From Nocardia abscessus (GTDB lineage: Bacteria; Actinomycetota; Actinomycetes; Mycobacteriales; Mycobacteriaceae), in NCBI RefSeq assembly GCF_015477775.1, contig NZ_JADLQO010000017.1, positions 124,001 through 188,000 on the forward strand: DNA of 64,000 nucleotides. The letters run 5' to 3'. The notes beneath the pieces are model-generated. The model was given only the letters and a program-made list of their open reading frames with translations. It did no database searches and was not told the origin of the DNA. The first letter of the stretch is position 1. Each line of letters begins with the position of its first letter. Both the position numbers and the translations under genes were made by a program. Shown here one piece after another: positions 1-8,279 of this stretch.

Positions 1-765
1 GGGGTGGTTGCGTTGGGTGGGGACGGTACGTTGGTGATCAGGGCTTGTGGGGTGCATCCCTGGGCTGTCATTCGGCGGGGCGTTGTCTCCCCAACTTCAC
101 TGATGGTGCGCGGTTGCGTTGCGTTGGACACAACGGGGCGTCGTGCCCTGGCGACTGCTGGGGCTCGTCGCTCCCTGAGGGATGCATCAATCACCGTGGG
201 GTGCGTGTTGCGGATAGCCGGGTCAGCCGTACCGGACAGCCGGGCACCCACGACGGGACCGGGCCGCGCCGCACCGGAACTGGGGGCGGAAGTTCCCGCA
301 GGGCTCCGGTGGCGGCGGAATCCGGCAGGAGGTCCACTTCGCCTGTCGCGGCGTCGATCACGTGTACGGCGACAGGGAGACGTCAAACGGGCTCGCGCGG
401 TTCGCACCTGTCGCCGCCTCGGGCGGTCGCTGGTCTCCACCTGCGGTCGGGTCCAGGACAGACCAGCCCCATCGAGCACGTCGTGAGCGAATCCTTTTAC
501 CAGGGCGGCGAATCCGGGTAGTCTGCGCACGCGTCATATCACGGAGTAATCACAGAGCAGCGTTTGAATGCGTGCGCCCCGGGTACTGCAAGCAGGAGAA
601 TCCCAACCGCATCACTCCGCGGAGTGACGTACGTCGCAGGCCAGAGGCCGAAAGCGGCGAGCTTCGTGTACGGCGCGCTACGAGCAGATGAATATGTTGT
701 TCCCACATGTGGGACTAACGACTTGGGACCGTCTGGTAGCTTCCGTGCCCCTTATCGTGTTCTGT
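1..765. other. Stretch without a supportable gene
   Basis: Open frames occur on the plus strand here, but their translations are arginine/serine/glycine-rich and resemble no protein family I know, which is what random high-G+C DNA yields. No minus-strand frame of useful length exists. A weak promoter-like pair (TTTTAC at 495-500 and TAGTCT at 519-524, spacer 18) can be seen, with no gene to attach it to. The stretch could be a degraded gene or a long intergenic region; I cannot tell which. Confidence 0.4.
753..758 (+). promoter_or_regulatory. -10 element, leaderless promoter of the phosphatase gene
   Basis: TATCGT lies 7 bases before the ATG at 766, the spacing expected when the transcript starts on the start codon. 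It supports choosing 766 over the upstream in-frame starts. Confidence 0.5.
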
Positions 766-1386
766 ATGCACGTCCTGTTCGTCTGCAACGGCAACGTTTG
801 CCGTTCGGTGATCGCCGAGCGGCTCACGCGCGCCCTCGCGGTCGAATACGATCTCCCCTACCTCACCGCCGAGAGCGCGGGAACCCGTGCGCTGGTCGGA
901 TTTCCGGTCGAGCCGCTCGCCGCGCAGACCATCGCCGGACTCGGCGCCGACCCGGGTAATTTCCGCGCCCGTCGCCTGAAGCCGGAGATGATCGACAAGG
1001 CCGACCTGGTCCTCACGATGACCGAGCAGATTCGCGACCAGGTTATCGATTTGGCCTTCGGTGCGGGCCCGCGCACCTTCACGCTGCTGGAGGCACACCG
1101 CATCGCCCACGTCACCGGGGCGCGCACGGTCGCCGAATTGCACCAGGCGCGCAATGATCTGTCGCTGGTCGGGCGGGAGAACATCGCCGACCCGGTCGGT
1201 TTGTCCGCCCAGGCGTTCTGCGAGGTCGGAGACCGGATCGCCGAGACACTGGTGCCGCTGCTGCTGGCGCTCGCCCCGCACGAGCAGCCGCGCTGGCCAC
1301 ACGACGAGCGCCGCGGGCTGGTGATCCGTCCCGGCGGCGCGCCCGCACCGCTGGCGACCTTCCTCGCCGCCCAACGCACCAGGTGA
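766..1386 (+). CDS. Low-molecular-weight protein-tyrosine phosphatase
   Basis: This 206-residue protein should remove phosphate from tyrosine in cytoplasmic proteins. The N-terminus carries the family P-loop C-X5-R: Cys7 (nucleophile) through Arg13, followed by Ser14. A DP motif with Asp142 is the likely general acid. The family is usually 150-165 residues; here about 40 extra residues, rich in Arg, Pro and Ala, follow the catalytic fold. An upstream in-frame ATG at 688 would add 26 residues ahead of the P-loop, which normally sits at the extreme N-terminus, so 766 is preferred, and a -10 box 7 bases upstream agrees. In related actinomycetes such enzymes often act with surface-polysaccharide kinases, but no such partner is visible here. 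The substrate is unknown. Confidence 0.85.
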   Translation: MHVLFVCNGNVCRSVIAERLTRALAVEYDLPYLTAESAGTRALVGFPVEPLAAQTIAGLGADPGNFRARRLKPEMIDKADLVLTMTEQIRDQVIDLAFGAGPRTFTLLEAHRIAHVTGARTVAELHQARNDLSLVGRENIADPVGLSAQAFCEVGDRIAETLVPLLLALAPHEQPRWPHDERRGLVIRPGGAPAPLATFLAAQRTR

Positions 1387-1549
1387 TCGCCGGCGCCGCC
1401 GCGGACAACCACACGGCGTGACGCAGGTCGACACGTCGCGCGTCAACCTGTTACCACCCGGCTATGTCCATTTCCGTCCCGGACGCACTAAACTCCCGCC
1501 GGACAACACTCTCCGCCGTTGCTGGTTCGACACAGGACAGGAATCAGAC

Positions 1550-1975
1550 ATGCCGAAACGCATTTCGGATGTTTCGCTCCATGTTTATGTGACACCGGAA
1601 ATCCTCGAACGCGTCGTCGACACCGTGCGCGCGGTGGTCGACGAACACCTCGCCGACCGCGACGTGTTCGCCTGGCGCTTCACCTTGCCGGTCGACGCCG
1701 ACGACCCGGCCCACGCGGCTCTCGAGAACAGCTCCGACAGCGATCCGTCCTACGAGGGTTCGGACGACCGCAGCACCTACGAGATCGCGCTCAGCCTGGT
1801 CGGGGCGCCGGATCAACTGACCGACGACCACATGGCGGCGCTGGAACGGCAACTGCTGCACGGAATCTCCGAGCTGGCGCGAACCGAGCCGGGACGCGGG
1901 ATCCCGGTCTCGATCCGCGCTTCACAGCGCACCGACGTCGATCTCGACATCGATCGCCACCACGAACTGCTGTAG
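1550..1975 (+). CDS. Hypothetical acidic protein, 141 residues
   Basis: I do not recognise a family. The protein is acidic and rich in Asp and Glu, with no signal peptide or membrane segment. It appears to have a mixed alpha/beta pattern: a strand-like start (VSLHVYVTPEILERVVDTV), an acidic middle (about residues 60-80), and a C-terminal segment rich in Asp and Arg. The ATG at 1550 follows a good ribosome-binding site (GGACAGGAA), which is why it is chosen over the longer frame from 1418. It stops two bases before the convergent tesB stop. A TAAACT box at 1489-1494 may be its -10 element. Confidence 0.6.
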   Translation: MPKRISDVSLHVYVTPEILERVVDTVRAVVDEHLADRDVFAWRFTLPVDADDPAHAALENSSDSDPSYEGSDDRSTYEIALSLVGAPDQLTDDHMAALERQLLHGISELARTEPGRGIPVSIRASQRTDVDLDIDRHHELL

Positions 1976-1977
1976 TC

Positions 1978-2883
1978 CTAGCGCCGCGCGGGGAAGTGGC
2001 GGATGAGTCCCTCTTGCACCGTGGTGGCCAGCAGATCGCCGCTGCGGGAGTAGAAGCGCCCGGTCGCCAGGCCACGGGAACCCGCGGCTACCGGTGACTC
2101 GGTGCAGTACAGCGCCCACTCGTCGAAACGGAACGGGCGGTGAAACCAGATCGAGTGGTTCACCGTGGCCGCGATGATGCGGTCCAGACCCCACGACAGC
2201 CCATGGGTGGTGATGATCGAGTCCAGCACCGTGGTGTCGGAAGAATAGCCCAGCGTCGCCACGTGGATCAGCGGATCGTCGGGCAGCTTGCCGTCCGCGC
2301 GCATCCACACGCGGTTGTGGTTGAGCCGCTCCCCCGTTCCCTTCAGGATCCACGCCGGGTCGTTGGTGTATCGCATGTCGATCGGATGCGGCGCCTTCAC
2401 GAACATCTCCAGCTTGTCCTCCAAGCCTTCGAAGCTCTCCTCCACCCGCGGCAGCGTCTCCGGGTCCGGCACCTCCGGCTGGGCGTGCGCGTGCTCGAGT
2501 CCCGTGCCCCAATCCTGGAACGCGGCGAGCATCACGAACAGCTCCTGGCCGTCCTGGCTGGCGGTGACCGTGCGGTTGGCGAACGCCCGCCCGTCGCGAT
2601 GACGGTCGACCCGGTACTCGATCGGCTTCTTCACGTCGCCGCCGCGCACGAAATGCGCGTTGACCGCGTGCACCGGACGGTCACCGACCGTCCGGCCCGC
2701 CGCGATGATGGCCTGCGAGACGAGCTGCCCGCCGAAGGTCCGGCTCCACACCTTCTCCGGGTGCTGGCCGACGAACACGTCCTCGTCCATCTGCTCGAGA
2801 TCGAGCAGACCCAGCAGCACATTCAGGTCGGAGTGGTGCGCGGGCGGCTCCGCGACGTCGACGGAGCTGCTCAGGGAACTCAC
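1978..2883 (-). CDS. tesB: Acyl-CoA thioesterase II (TesB family)
   Basis: This 301-residue enzyme hydrolyses acyl-CoA to free fatty acid and CoA in the cytoplasm. It shows the two tandem hot-dog halves of TesB: an N-terminal half with RTFGGQLVSQAI and the NAHFVRGGD segment, and a C-terminal half with LGYSSDTTVLDS (Asp of the catalytic triad), the SIWFHRPFRFDEW segment and a closing VQEGLIR containing the triad Gln. Length matches the family. The GTG start overlaps the pyk stop as TAGTG, and the GAGGAGG at the end of pyk serves as its ribosome-binding site, so the two are translationally coupled. The pyk-tesB pairing is the same one I recall from M. tuberculosis (pykA-tesB1). Confidence 0.93.
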   Translation of the reverse strand: MSSLSSSVDVAEPPAHHSDLNVLLGLLDLEQMDEDVFVGQHPEKVWSRTFGGQLVSQAIIAAGRTVGDRPVHAVNAHFVRGGDVKKPIEYRVDRHRDGRAFANRTVTASQDGQELFVMLAAFQDWGTGLEHAHAQPEVPDPETLPRVEESFEGLEDKLEMFVKAPHPIDMRYTNDPAWILKGTGERLNHNRVWMRADGKLPDDPLIHVATLGYSSDTTVLDSIITTHGLSWGLDRIIAATVNHSIWFHRPFRFDEWALYCTESPVAAGSRGLATGRFYSRSGDLLATTVQEGLIRHFPARR

Positions 2884-4301
2884 TAGTGGTCCTCCTCACC
2901 GATTCGGTGAACGTGGATCAGGTTGGTGGACCCGACGGTACCGGGCGGCGACCCGGCCACGATGACCACCAGGTCACCCTTCTGGTATCGGTCCATCGAC
3001 AGAAGTGCTACATCCACCTGGTGGATCATCGCGTCGGTGCTGTCGACGGTCGGCACGATGAAGGTCTCGGTACCCCAGGTCAGCGCGAGCTGGCTGCGCA
3101 CCTCCGGCAGCGGCGTGAACGCCAGCAACGGCAGCGGAGTGTGCAGCCGGGCCAGGCGGCGCACCGTGTCGCCCGACTGGGTGAACGCGACCAGCGCCTT
3201 GGCGTTGAGCCGCTCGCCGATGTCGCGGGCGGCGTAGGAGATCACGCCGCGCTTGGTGCGCGGCACGTGGGTCAGCGGCGGGACCCGGGTCGACTCGGTC
3301 TCCACCGCGTGCACGATGCGCGCCATGGTGCGCACCGTCTCGATCGGGTACCTGCCCACCGAGGTCTCGCCCGACAGCATCACCGCGTCGGCGCCGTCGA
3401 GCACCGCGTTCGCCACGTCCGAGGCCTCCGCGCGGGTGGGGCGGGAGTTCTCGATCATCGACTCCAGCATCTGCGTGGCGACGATGACCGGCTTGGCGTT
3501 CTCGCGAGCCATCTGGATGGCGCGCTTCTGCACGATCGGCACCTGCTCGAGCGGGAGTTCGACGCCGAGATCGCCGCGCGCGACCATCACCGCGTCGAAG
3601 GCCAGGACCACGGCCTCCAGGTTGTCGATCGCCTCCGGCTTCTCCAGCTTGCCGATCACCGGCACCCGGCGGCCCACCCGGTCCATCACGTCGTGCACCA
3701 GCTCGACATCGGACGGGGAACGCACGAACGACAGCGCGATGAAGTCCACGCCGAGCTTCAGCGCGAATTCGAGGTCCTCGATGTCCTTCTCCGACAGCGC
3801 GGGAACCGACACGTCCATACCCGGCAGCGAGACGCCCTTGTTGTTGGAGACCGGACCGCCCTCGGTGACCCGGCAGACCACGTCGTTGCCGTCGACGCCG
3901 GTCACGGTGAGCCCGACCTTGCCGTCGTCGACCAGCAGCCGGTCGCCGGCCTTGGCGTCCTGCGCCAGTTCCTTGTACGTGGTGGACACGCGGTCGTGGG
4001 TTCCGTCGATGTCGTCGACGGTGATGCGGACCTCTTCACCCGTCGCCCAGACGGTTTTGCCTTCCAGGAAGCGACCGAGGCGGATCTTGGGACCCTGCAG
4101 GTCGGCGAGAATGCCGACAGCCCGGCCGAGGTGGTCGGAAGCCTGACGCACCTTCTTGTAGTTCTCGGCATGGTCCGCGTGCTCGCCGTGACTGAAGTTC
4201 AGCCGAGCTACGTCCATACCGCTCTCGACGAGTTCGCGGATACGGTCCTCGGTGGCAGTGGCCGGTCCGAGCGTGCACACAATCTTCGTCCGTCGCATCA
4301 C
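2883..4301 (-). CDS. pyk: Pyruvate kinase
   Basis: This enzyme converts phosphoenolpyruvate and ADP to pyruvate and ATP, the last step of glycolysis. The 472 residues match the usual actinobacterial size. Family landmarks are the N-terminal RRTKIVCTLGPAT, the B-domain, KLEKPEAIDNL with the catalytic Lys of the IxKIE region, the MVARGDLGVELP segment, and the ATQMLESMIENSRPTRAEASDVANAV signature. The C-terminal domain includes TQSGDTVRRLAR and VIVAGSPPGTVGSTN, the allosteric region. A TAGGCT box lies about 9 bases upstream of the ATG. It is followed without a gap by tesB and is separated by about 100 bases from the amino-acid transporter genes upstream. Confidence 0.97.
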   Translation of the reverse strand: MMRRTKIVCTLGPATATEDRIRELVESGMDVARLNFSHGEHADHAENYKKVRQASDHLGRAVGILADLQGPKIRLGRFLEGKTVWATGEEVRITVDDIDGTHDRVSTTYKELAQDAKAGDRLLVDDGKVGLTVTGVDGNDVVCRVTEGGPVSNNKGVSLPGMDVSVPALSEKDIEDLEFALKLGVDFIALSFVRSPSDVELVHDVMDRVGRRVPVIGKLEKPEAIDNLEAVVLAFDAVMVARGDLGVELPLEQVPIVQKRAIQMARENAKPVIVATQMLESMIENSRPTRAEASDVANAVLDGADAVMLSGETSVGRYPIETVRTMARIVHAVETESTRVPPLTHVPRTKRGVISYAARDIGERLNAKALVAFTQSGDTVRRLARLHTPLPLLAFTPLPEVRSQLALTWGTETFIVPTVDSTDAMIHQVDVALLSMDRYQKGDLVVIVAGSPPGTVGSTNLIHVHRIGEEDH

Positions 4302-4403
4302 GGGTAGAGCCTAGTCCCGCTCGGTACCCAGGGCCCGCCGTGGCCATGGTGAATCCTTGGTGAAAAAAATGAACGGCGGCGCGTAGCAGGTACAAACGGA
4401 TAC

Positions 4404-5072
4404 TCAGCGGGCGACATGACGGGCCAATCTCGTTTCCAGCCGGGTCTGCCCGAACCCGAGGATCAGGCAGATCACCCAGTAGTACAGTGCCGCGACGCCG
4501 TAGAGAGCGAAGAAATCGAAGGTCGGCGCCGCCGCGAGCTGGGCGACGCGCAGCAGTTCGGTCACCAGGATGGTCGAGGCCAGCGAGGTGTCCTTCACCA
4601 GGGAGATCAACGTATTCGACAGCGGCGGCACGGCGATCCGCGCGGCCTGCGGCAGGATGATCAACCGCAGCATCATCGGGTAGGACATGCCGAGCGCCTG
4701 CGCCGCCTCCCACTGGCCGGTCGCGACGCTGAGGATGGCGGCGCGCACCACTTCGGCCGCGTACCCGCCGACGTTGAGGCTGAACGCGATCACCGCGGCG
4801 GGAAACGGGTCGATGACGATATCGAACTGCGGCAGCGCGTAGAACACGATGAACAACTGCACCAGCAGCGGTGTACCGCGGATGATCGAGATGTAGCAGC
4901 GGGCCGCCGCCGACAGCGGCCACACCGCCGACATCCTGGCCAGCGCGACGAACAGCGCGAGGACCAGGCCGATGGCGAAGCTGATCGCGGTGAGCGGCAG
5001 CGTCTTGGTGACGGTGGCCTGCAGCATCGGCCACAGGTTGTGCCAGATGAGATCCCGGGTGGCGGCGTCCAT
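4404..5072 (-). CDS. Polar amino-acid ABC transporter permease
   Basis: This 222-residue inner-membrane protein has about five hydrophobic helices and the HisMQ/GlnP-type binding-protein-dependent permease pattern. The SIIRGTPLLVQLFIVFYALP segment is typical of amino-acid permeases, and the EAA loop (EAAQALGMSYPMMLRLIILPQA) contacts the ATPase. It starts 12 bases after the stop of the upstream solute-binding lipoprotein, so the pair is an operon. The closest families are the cystine and glutamate/glutamine uptake permeases. No ATP-binding subunit follows: the next gene is pyruvate kinase on the same strand. The complex presumably borrows an ATPase encoded elsewhere. The substrate is inferred only from family resemblance. 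Confidence 0.88.
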   Translation of the reverse strand: MDAATRDLIWHNLWPMLQATVTKTLPLTAISFAIGLVLALFVALARMSAVWPLSAAARCYISIIRGTPLLVQLFIVFYALPQFDIVIDPFPAAVIAFSLNVGGYAAEVVRAAILSVATGQWEAAQALGMSYPMMLRLIILPQAARIAVPPLSNTLISLVKDTSLASTILVTELLRVAQLAAAPTFDFFALYGVAALYYWVICLILGFGQTRLETRLARHVAR

Positions 5073-5084
5073 GAACGATGCCGG

Positions 5085-5837
5085 CTACCGGCTGACGTCG
5101 GTGCCGAAATACTTCTCGGAGATCTTCGCCAGGGTGCCGTCGGCACGCAGCTGGTTCAGCGCGTTGTCCACGTCGGTGATCAGCGCGTCGCCCTTGCGCG
5201 CGGCGAATGCCTGCTTGCTCTCCGATCCGGTGCGCGCCGCGATCTTCACGCTGGTGTCGCCGGTCTTCTTGGTGTACTCGGCGACGGCGAGATTGTCGTT
5301 GACGGTGGCGTCGACACGGCCGTTCTTCAGCAGCTGGACGGCCTGCACGAAGCCCTCGACGGCCTCGACCTTCGCGCCCGCCTCGGTGGCGACCTTGCTC
5401 CAGTTGCTGGTGGCCGACTGTGCGCAGGTCTTCCCGCGCAGGTCGGCGAGGCCTGCGATGGCGTTGTTGTCGGCGCGGGTGACGATCACGCCCGCCGAGG
5501 TGGTGTAAGGCGACGACAGCGCGTACTTGACCGTGCGCTCCTCGCTCACCGTAACCTGGTTCGCCACCAGGTCGAAGCGCTTGGACTCCAGGCCCGCGAA
5601 GATGGCGTCCCACGGCGTCTGCACGAATTCGACCTTCTTGCCGAGTTTGTCGCCGACCGCCTGGATCACCTCCACGTCGTAGCCGGTGAGCTTGCCGTCG
5701 GAGCCCTGGAAGCTGAACGGGGCGTAGGTGCCCTCCGTGCCGACCTTCAGCACGTTCGGGTCGCTGGCGCCGCAGGCGCTCAGCCCGGTGGCGGCGACGA
5801 TGGCGAGCATGGCGGCGGCGAACAGCTTACGACGCAC
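5085..5837 (-). CDS. Amino-acid ABC transporter solute-binding lipoprotein
   Basis: This 250-residue SBP_bac_3 family protein captures a polar amino acid outside the membrane and passes it to the adjacent permease. It starts with a basic n-region and hydrophobic helix ending in a lipobox (GLSAC), so it should be lipidated by Lgt, encoded 2 kb away. Family motifs are VLKVGTEGTYAPFSF, GKLTGYDVEVIQAV, FVQTPWDAIFAGLESKRFDLVANQV and the late GDALITDVDNALNQLRADGTLAKISEKYFG. The GTG at 5837 is preferred over an earlier ATG because it places the charged residues directly before the hydrophobic core and follows an AGAGAGGGA ribosome-binding site. It resembles cystine/glutamate binders. Confidence 0.9.
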   Translation of the reverse strand: MRRKLFAAAMLAIVAATGLSACGASDPNVLKVGTEGTYAPFSFQGSDGKLTGYDVEVIQAVGDKLGKKVEFVQTPWDAIFAGLESKRFDLVANQVTVSEERTVKYALSSPYTTSAGVIVTRADNNAIAGLADLRGKTCAQSATSNWSKVATEAGAKVEAVEGFVQAVQLLKNGRVDATVNDNLAVAEYTKKTGDTSVKIAARTGSESKQAFAARKGDALITDVDNALNQLRADGTLAKISEKYFGTDVSR

Positions 5838-5973
5838 GTAATCCCTCTCTTCGGTGCGTGGGGCTCCACACACGGCACGCGAATCCGGTCATGCTACGCC
5901 CGGGTTCACCCGACCGACAGTATCGCGATCATCGTGCGCGAAAGAGTTGTGCTCGTCGATTTCGCCGCAGACG

Positions 5974-6005
5974 CCGGAGGCGGGCACTTTCGTGCCCGCC
6001 TCCGG
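5974..6005. terminator. 14-bp perfect hairpin, likely terminator
   Basis: A 14-bp uninterrupted G+C-rich stem (arms 5974-5987 and 5992-6005) closes on the loop TTTC. It lies just after the TM2 gene stop and before the solute-binding gene, both on the minus strand. There is no U-tract on the minus side, which is common for actinobacterial terminators. Only a short T run follows on the plus side. Confidence 0.6.
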
Positions 6006-6027
6006 GTTTCCGTCCCTACCGCCGCAT

Positions 6028-6522
6028 TCAGTCGCGCAGCGGGCGGCCCTGCGCGTCGGGAACCTTGCCGACCAGGATCATGATGCCGTCGATGAGCCCC
6101 CAGATACTGCCGAGGCCGCAGGTCACGATCGTGACCGCCAGCTGAGCGATGCCCAGGCCGGTGTAACCGAGGTAGAAGCGGCCCACGCCGAAACCACCGA
6201 GGAAGATCTGCAGGAGGCCCGCGATGAGCTTCTGCTTGTCCGACAGCGGTACGCCGAAGGGATCGCGGCCCCACGGCGCCTCCGGGTCGTTCGGGTTGTA
6301 GCCCTGGGGGCCGCCCGGGTACGGCGCGGGCGGGTAGCCGCCCGGCTGCTGACCGTAAGCGTCAACGGGCTGGCCGTACTGCGGCTGGCCGTAGGGGTCC
6401 GACGGCGGGCTGTACTGCGGCTGACTCTGCGCGTCCAGCGGCTTGGTCAGATCCGGTCCGGTGCCGGGCGGGCCGTACTGCGGTCCCCCGGCGCCCGGAT
6501 TCTGCTGGTAAGGGTCGGTCAC
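6028..6522 (-). CDS. TM2 domain membrane protein with Pro/Gly/Gln/Tyr-rich N-terminus
   Basis: This is a 164-residue membrane protein of unknown role. Residues 1-90 are a disordered, repeat-like tract of Pro, Gly, Gln and Tyr (QYGPP, QPQYSPP, YGQPQYGQP). The C-terminal 75 residues form a TM2 domain: a short lead-in (LSDKQKLIAGLLQIFLGGFGVGRFYLG) followed by two hydrophobic helices separated by a short turn. The start is a GTG with GAGGAGG six bases upstream. An overlapping ATG in another frame gives a non-protein translation. Proteins with this architecture are common in Nocardia and Mycobacterium, and their function is not established. The gene stands alone between lgt and the amino-acid transporter. 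Confidence 0.82.
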   Translation of the reverse strand: MTDPYQQNPGAGGPQYGPPGTGPDLTKPLDAQSQPQYSPPSDPYGQPQYGQPVDAYGQQPGGYPPAPYPGGPQGYNPNDPEAPWGRDPFGVPLSDKQKLIAGLLQIFLGGFGVGRFYLGYTGLGIAQLAVTIVTCGLGSIWGLIDGIMILVGKVPDAQGRPLRD

Positions 6523-6740
6523 TCATGTCCTCCTCATTAGTGCGGGCACCCTCTTGTCGGCCCCCGGCCAAGCTGGATCGCCGAACTGCCGCTCGCGACG
6601 ATCACGAGTCATTGTCACCGGGATCGACCGGGTTGTCGCCCCCGGAGCGTTCGGCCCCGCGAGTAGTTATCGCAGCGGATCGCCGGATCGTTGCCGTGGA
6701 GATGAATTCGCTGTCGGCGGCTACGAATCTCCCCGAACGA

Positions 6741-7904
6741 TCAGCTCTTGTCCGAAGCGGGCTTTCCCGAATCCGTCTTGTCCGAGGCGGTCTCGGCGGT
6801 CCCGGCCCCGGACCCGGCGGCCTCGTCCGTGGACCGCCCGCCCGGCTCAGGAGCACGGGACTCGGCATCGGGCACCACGCCCTCGGACGCGGCGGTATCG
6901 GTCCCGGTCTCGGATGGGGCGGTGTCCGAGGGCTTCTCGGCCGATACCGCACCTGCGGCACGCAGCGCGCCGATCTGCCACGGCCATGGGCGCGGGCTCG
7001 CACCGGGCTGCAACTGCTCGGGCGTCTCGCGGCCCTTCGTCGCGAACACGAAGTAGGCGATCGCGCCCAGGAACACGACCGCGGAGGTGAACGAGTTGAT
7101 CCGGATGCCCGCGATCTTCGTCGCCTCGTCCGCGCGCATCAGCTCGATGAAGAACCGGCCGAAGCAGTAACCGGCGACGTACAGCGCGAACAGTCGCCCG
7201 TGGCCGATCCGGAATCGCTTGTCCACGTAGACCAGCAGCACGACGACGAGCACGTTCCACAGCAGCTCGTAGAGGAAGGTGGGGTGCACGACCTTCTCCA
7301 CCACGCCGGTGGAGGCGCCGTTCATCATGTCGAGCCGGCCGTCGTCGCCCACCCGCCGGTAGATCTCCAGACCCCACGGCAGGTCGGTCTCCCGCCCGTA
7401 GAGTTCTTGGTTGAAGTAGTTGCCGAGCCTGCCGATGGCCTGGGCGAGCAGGATCGGCGGGGCCACCGCGTCACCCAAGGCGGGCAACGGGATCCGGTAT
7501 ATCCGGCAGCCGATCCACGCACCGATGCCGCCCAGCAGCACCGCGCCCCAGATGCCGAGCCCGCCTTGATAGATCTTCAGCGCGTCGACCGGATCGCCGT
7601 CCGCGCCGAAGTACTTCTGCCAGTCGGTGGCCACGTGGTAGAGCCTGCCGCCGACCAAACCGAACGGCACCGCGAACATCGCGACGTCCAGGATCGCGCC
7701 GGGCTTCCCGCCGCGAGCGCGCCAGCGCCGTTCGCCCCACCAGATCGCGACGACGATGCCGAGGATGATGCACAGGGCGTACGCCCGCAGCGGGAACGGC
7801 CCGAGTTGCCACACGCCCCGCGCGGGGCTGGGGATGTAGGCCAGCACGGCGCCGCTGACGCCGCCGTCGGCCAGGACACTGTCTGCGAGGACTCGTAAGG
7901 TCAC
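6741..7904 (-). CDS. lgt: Prolipoprotein diacylglyceryl transferase
   Basis: Lgt transfers a diacylglyceryl group from phosphatidylglycerol to the lipobox cysteine of prelipoproteins in the cytoplasmic membrane. This 387-residue copy has the expected multi-helix fold, with GPFPLRAYALCIILGI near the N-terminus, the GGRLYHVATDW segment, and the Lgt signature GRLGNYFNQELYG. The catalytic core ends near residue 280. The remaining 100 residues are a hydrophilic Ser/Thr/Glu/Asp/Ala tail, typical of actinobacterial Lgt. The GTG at 7904 lies six bases after TACGGT, so the mRNA is probably leaderless. Placement next to trpA is conserved in mycobacteria. Lipoprotein substrates in this window include the binding proteins at 5.8 and 51.5 kb, the PBP and the SnoaL-like protein. 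Confidence 0.95.
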   Translation of the reverse strand: MTLRVLADSVLADGGVSGAVLAYIPSPARGVWQLGPFPLRAYALCIILGIVVAIWWGERRWRARGGKPGAILDVAMFAVPFGLVGGRLYHVATDWQKYFGADGDPVDALKIYQGGLGIWGAVLLGGIGAWIGCRIYRIPLPALGDAVAPPILLAQAIGRLGNYFNQELYGRETDLPWGLEIYRRVGDDGRLDMMNGASTGVVEKVVHPTFLYELLWNVLVVVLLVYVDKRFRIGHGRLFALYVAGYCFGRFFIELMRADEATKIAGIRINSFTSAVVFLGAIAYFVFATKGRETPEQLQPGASPRPWPWQIGALRAAGAVSAEKPSDTAPSETGTDTAASEGVVPDAESRAPEPGGRSTDEAAGSGAGTAETASDKTDSGKPASDKS

Positions 7905-8279
7905 GGGGCCACCGTAGCGGAGATGCCCGACCGCCCCGCCACCACCGCACCGCCCTCGTCGTGACCGGGCTCACCACCGCCGCGCCGAGCGCGCCCGCGG
8001 AGGTTGATCTCAGATCAGGGGGGCGGCCGGAGCGCGACCGCGCGGAACCCAGGGCGATTGCCGGGCACGACCCGGCTGATGACGGCGTTCATCACCGACA
8101 ACAGCTGGATCCGCTCGCGTGCCCTCGACGAAGCGCAGCCCACGCTCACCAGCGCCGAGGATCGCAGCGTCTCCGGGGCCACCGGGGTGCGATCGCATGG
8201 AGCATGCGGATCGGACGTCGAGGTTCCGTATCCGCTGAGACGGCGCGGCGATGGGGTCCTCGGCGCCGCGAATCGGGTT
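7905..8279. other. Intergenic region between trpA and lgt
   Basis: Besides the lgt -10 box, I see no convincing gene, hairpin or repeat in these 375 bases. Frames on both strands give arginine-rich, non-protein-like translations. Confidence 0.5.
7911..7916 (-). promoter_or_regulatory. -10 element, leaderless lgt promoter
   Basis: Read on the minus strand, TACGGT ends six bases before the GTG at 7904, the spacing of a leaderless transcript. Confidence 0.5.

Noticed and set aside
4362..4372. The A7 run downstream of the amino-acid permease gene as a terminator
   Set aside because: No stable stem precedes the corresponding U run on the minus strand.
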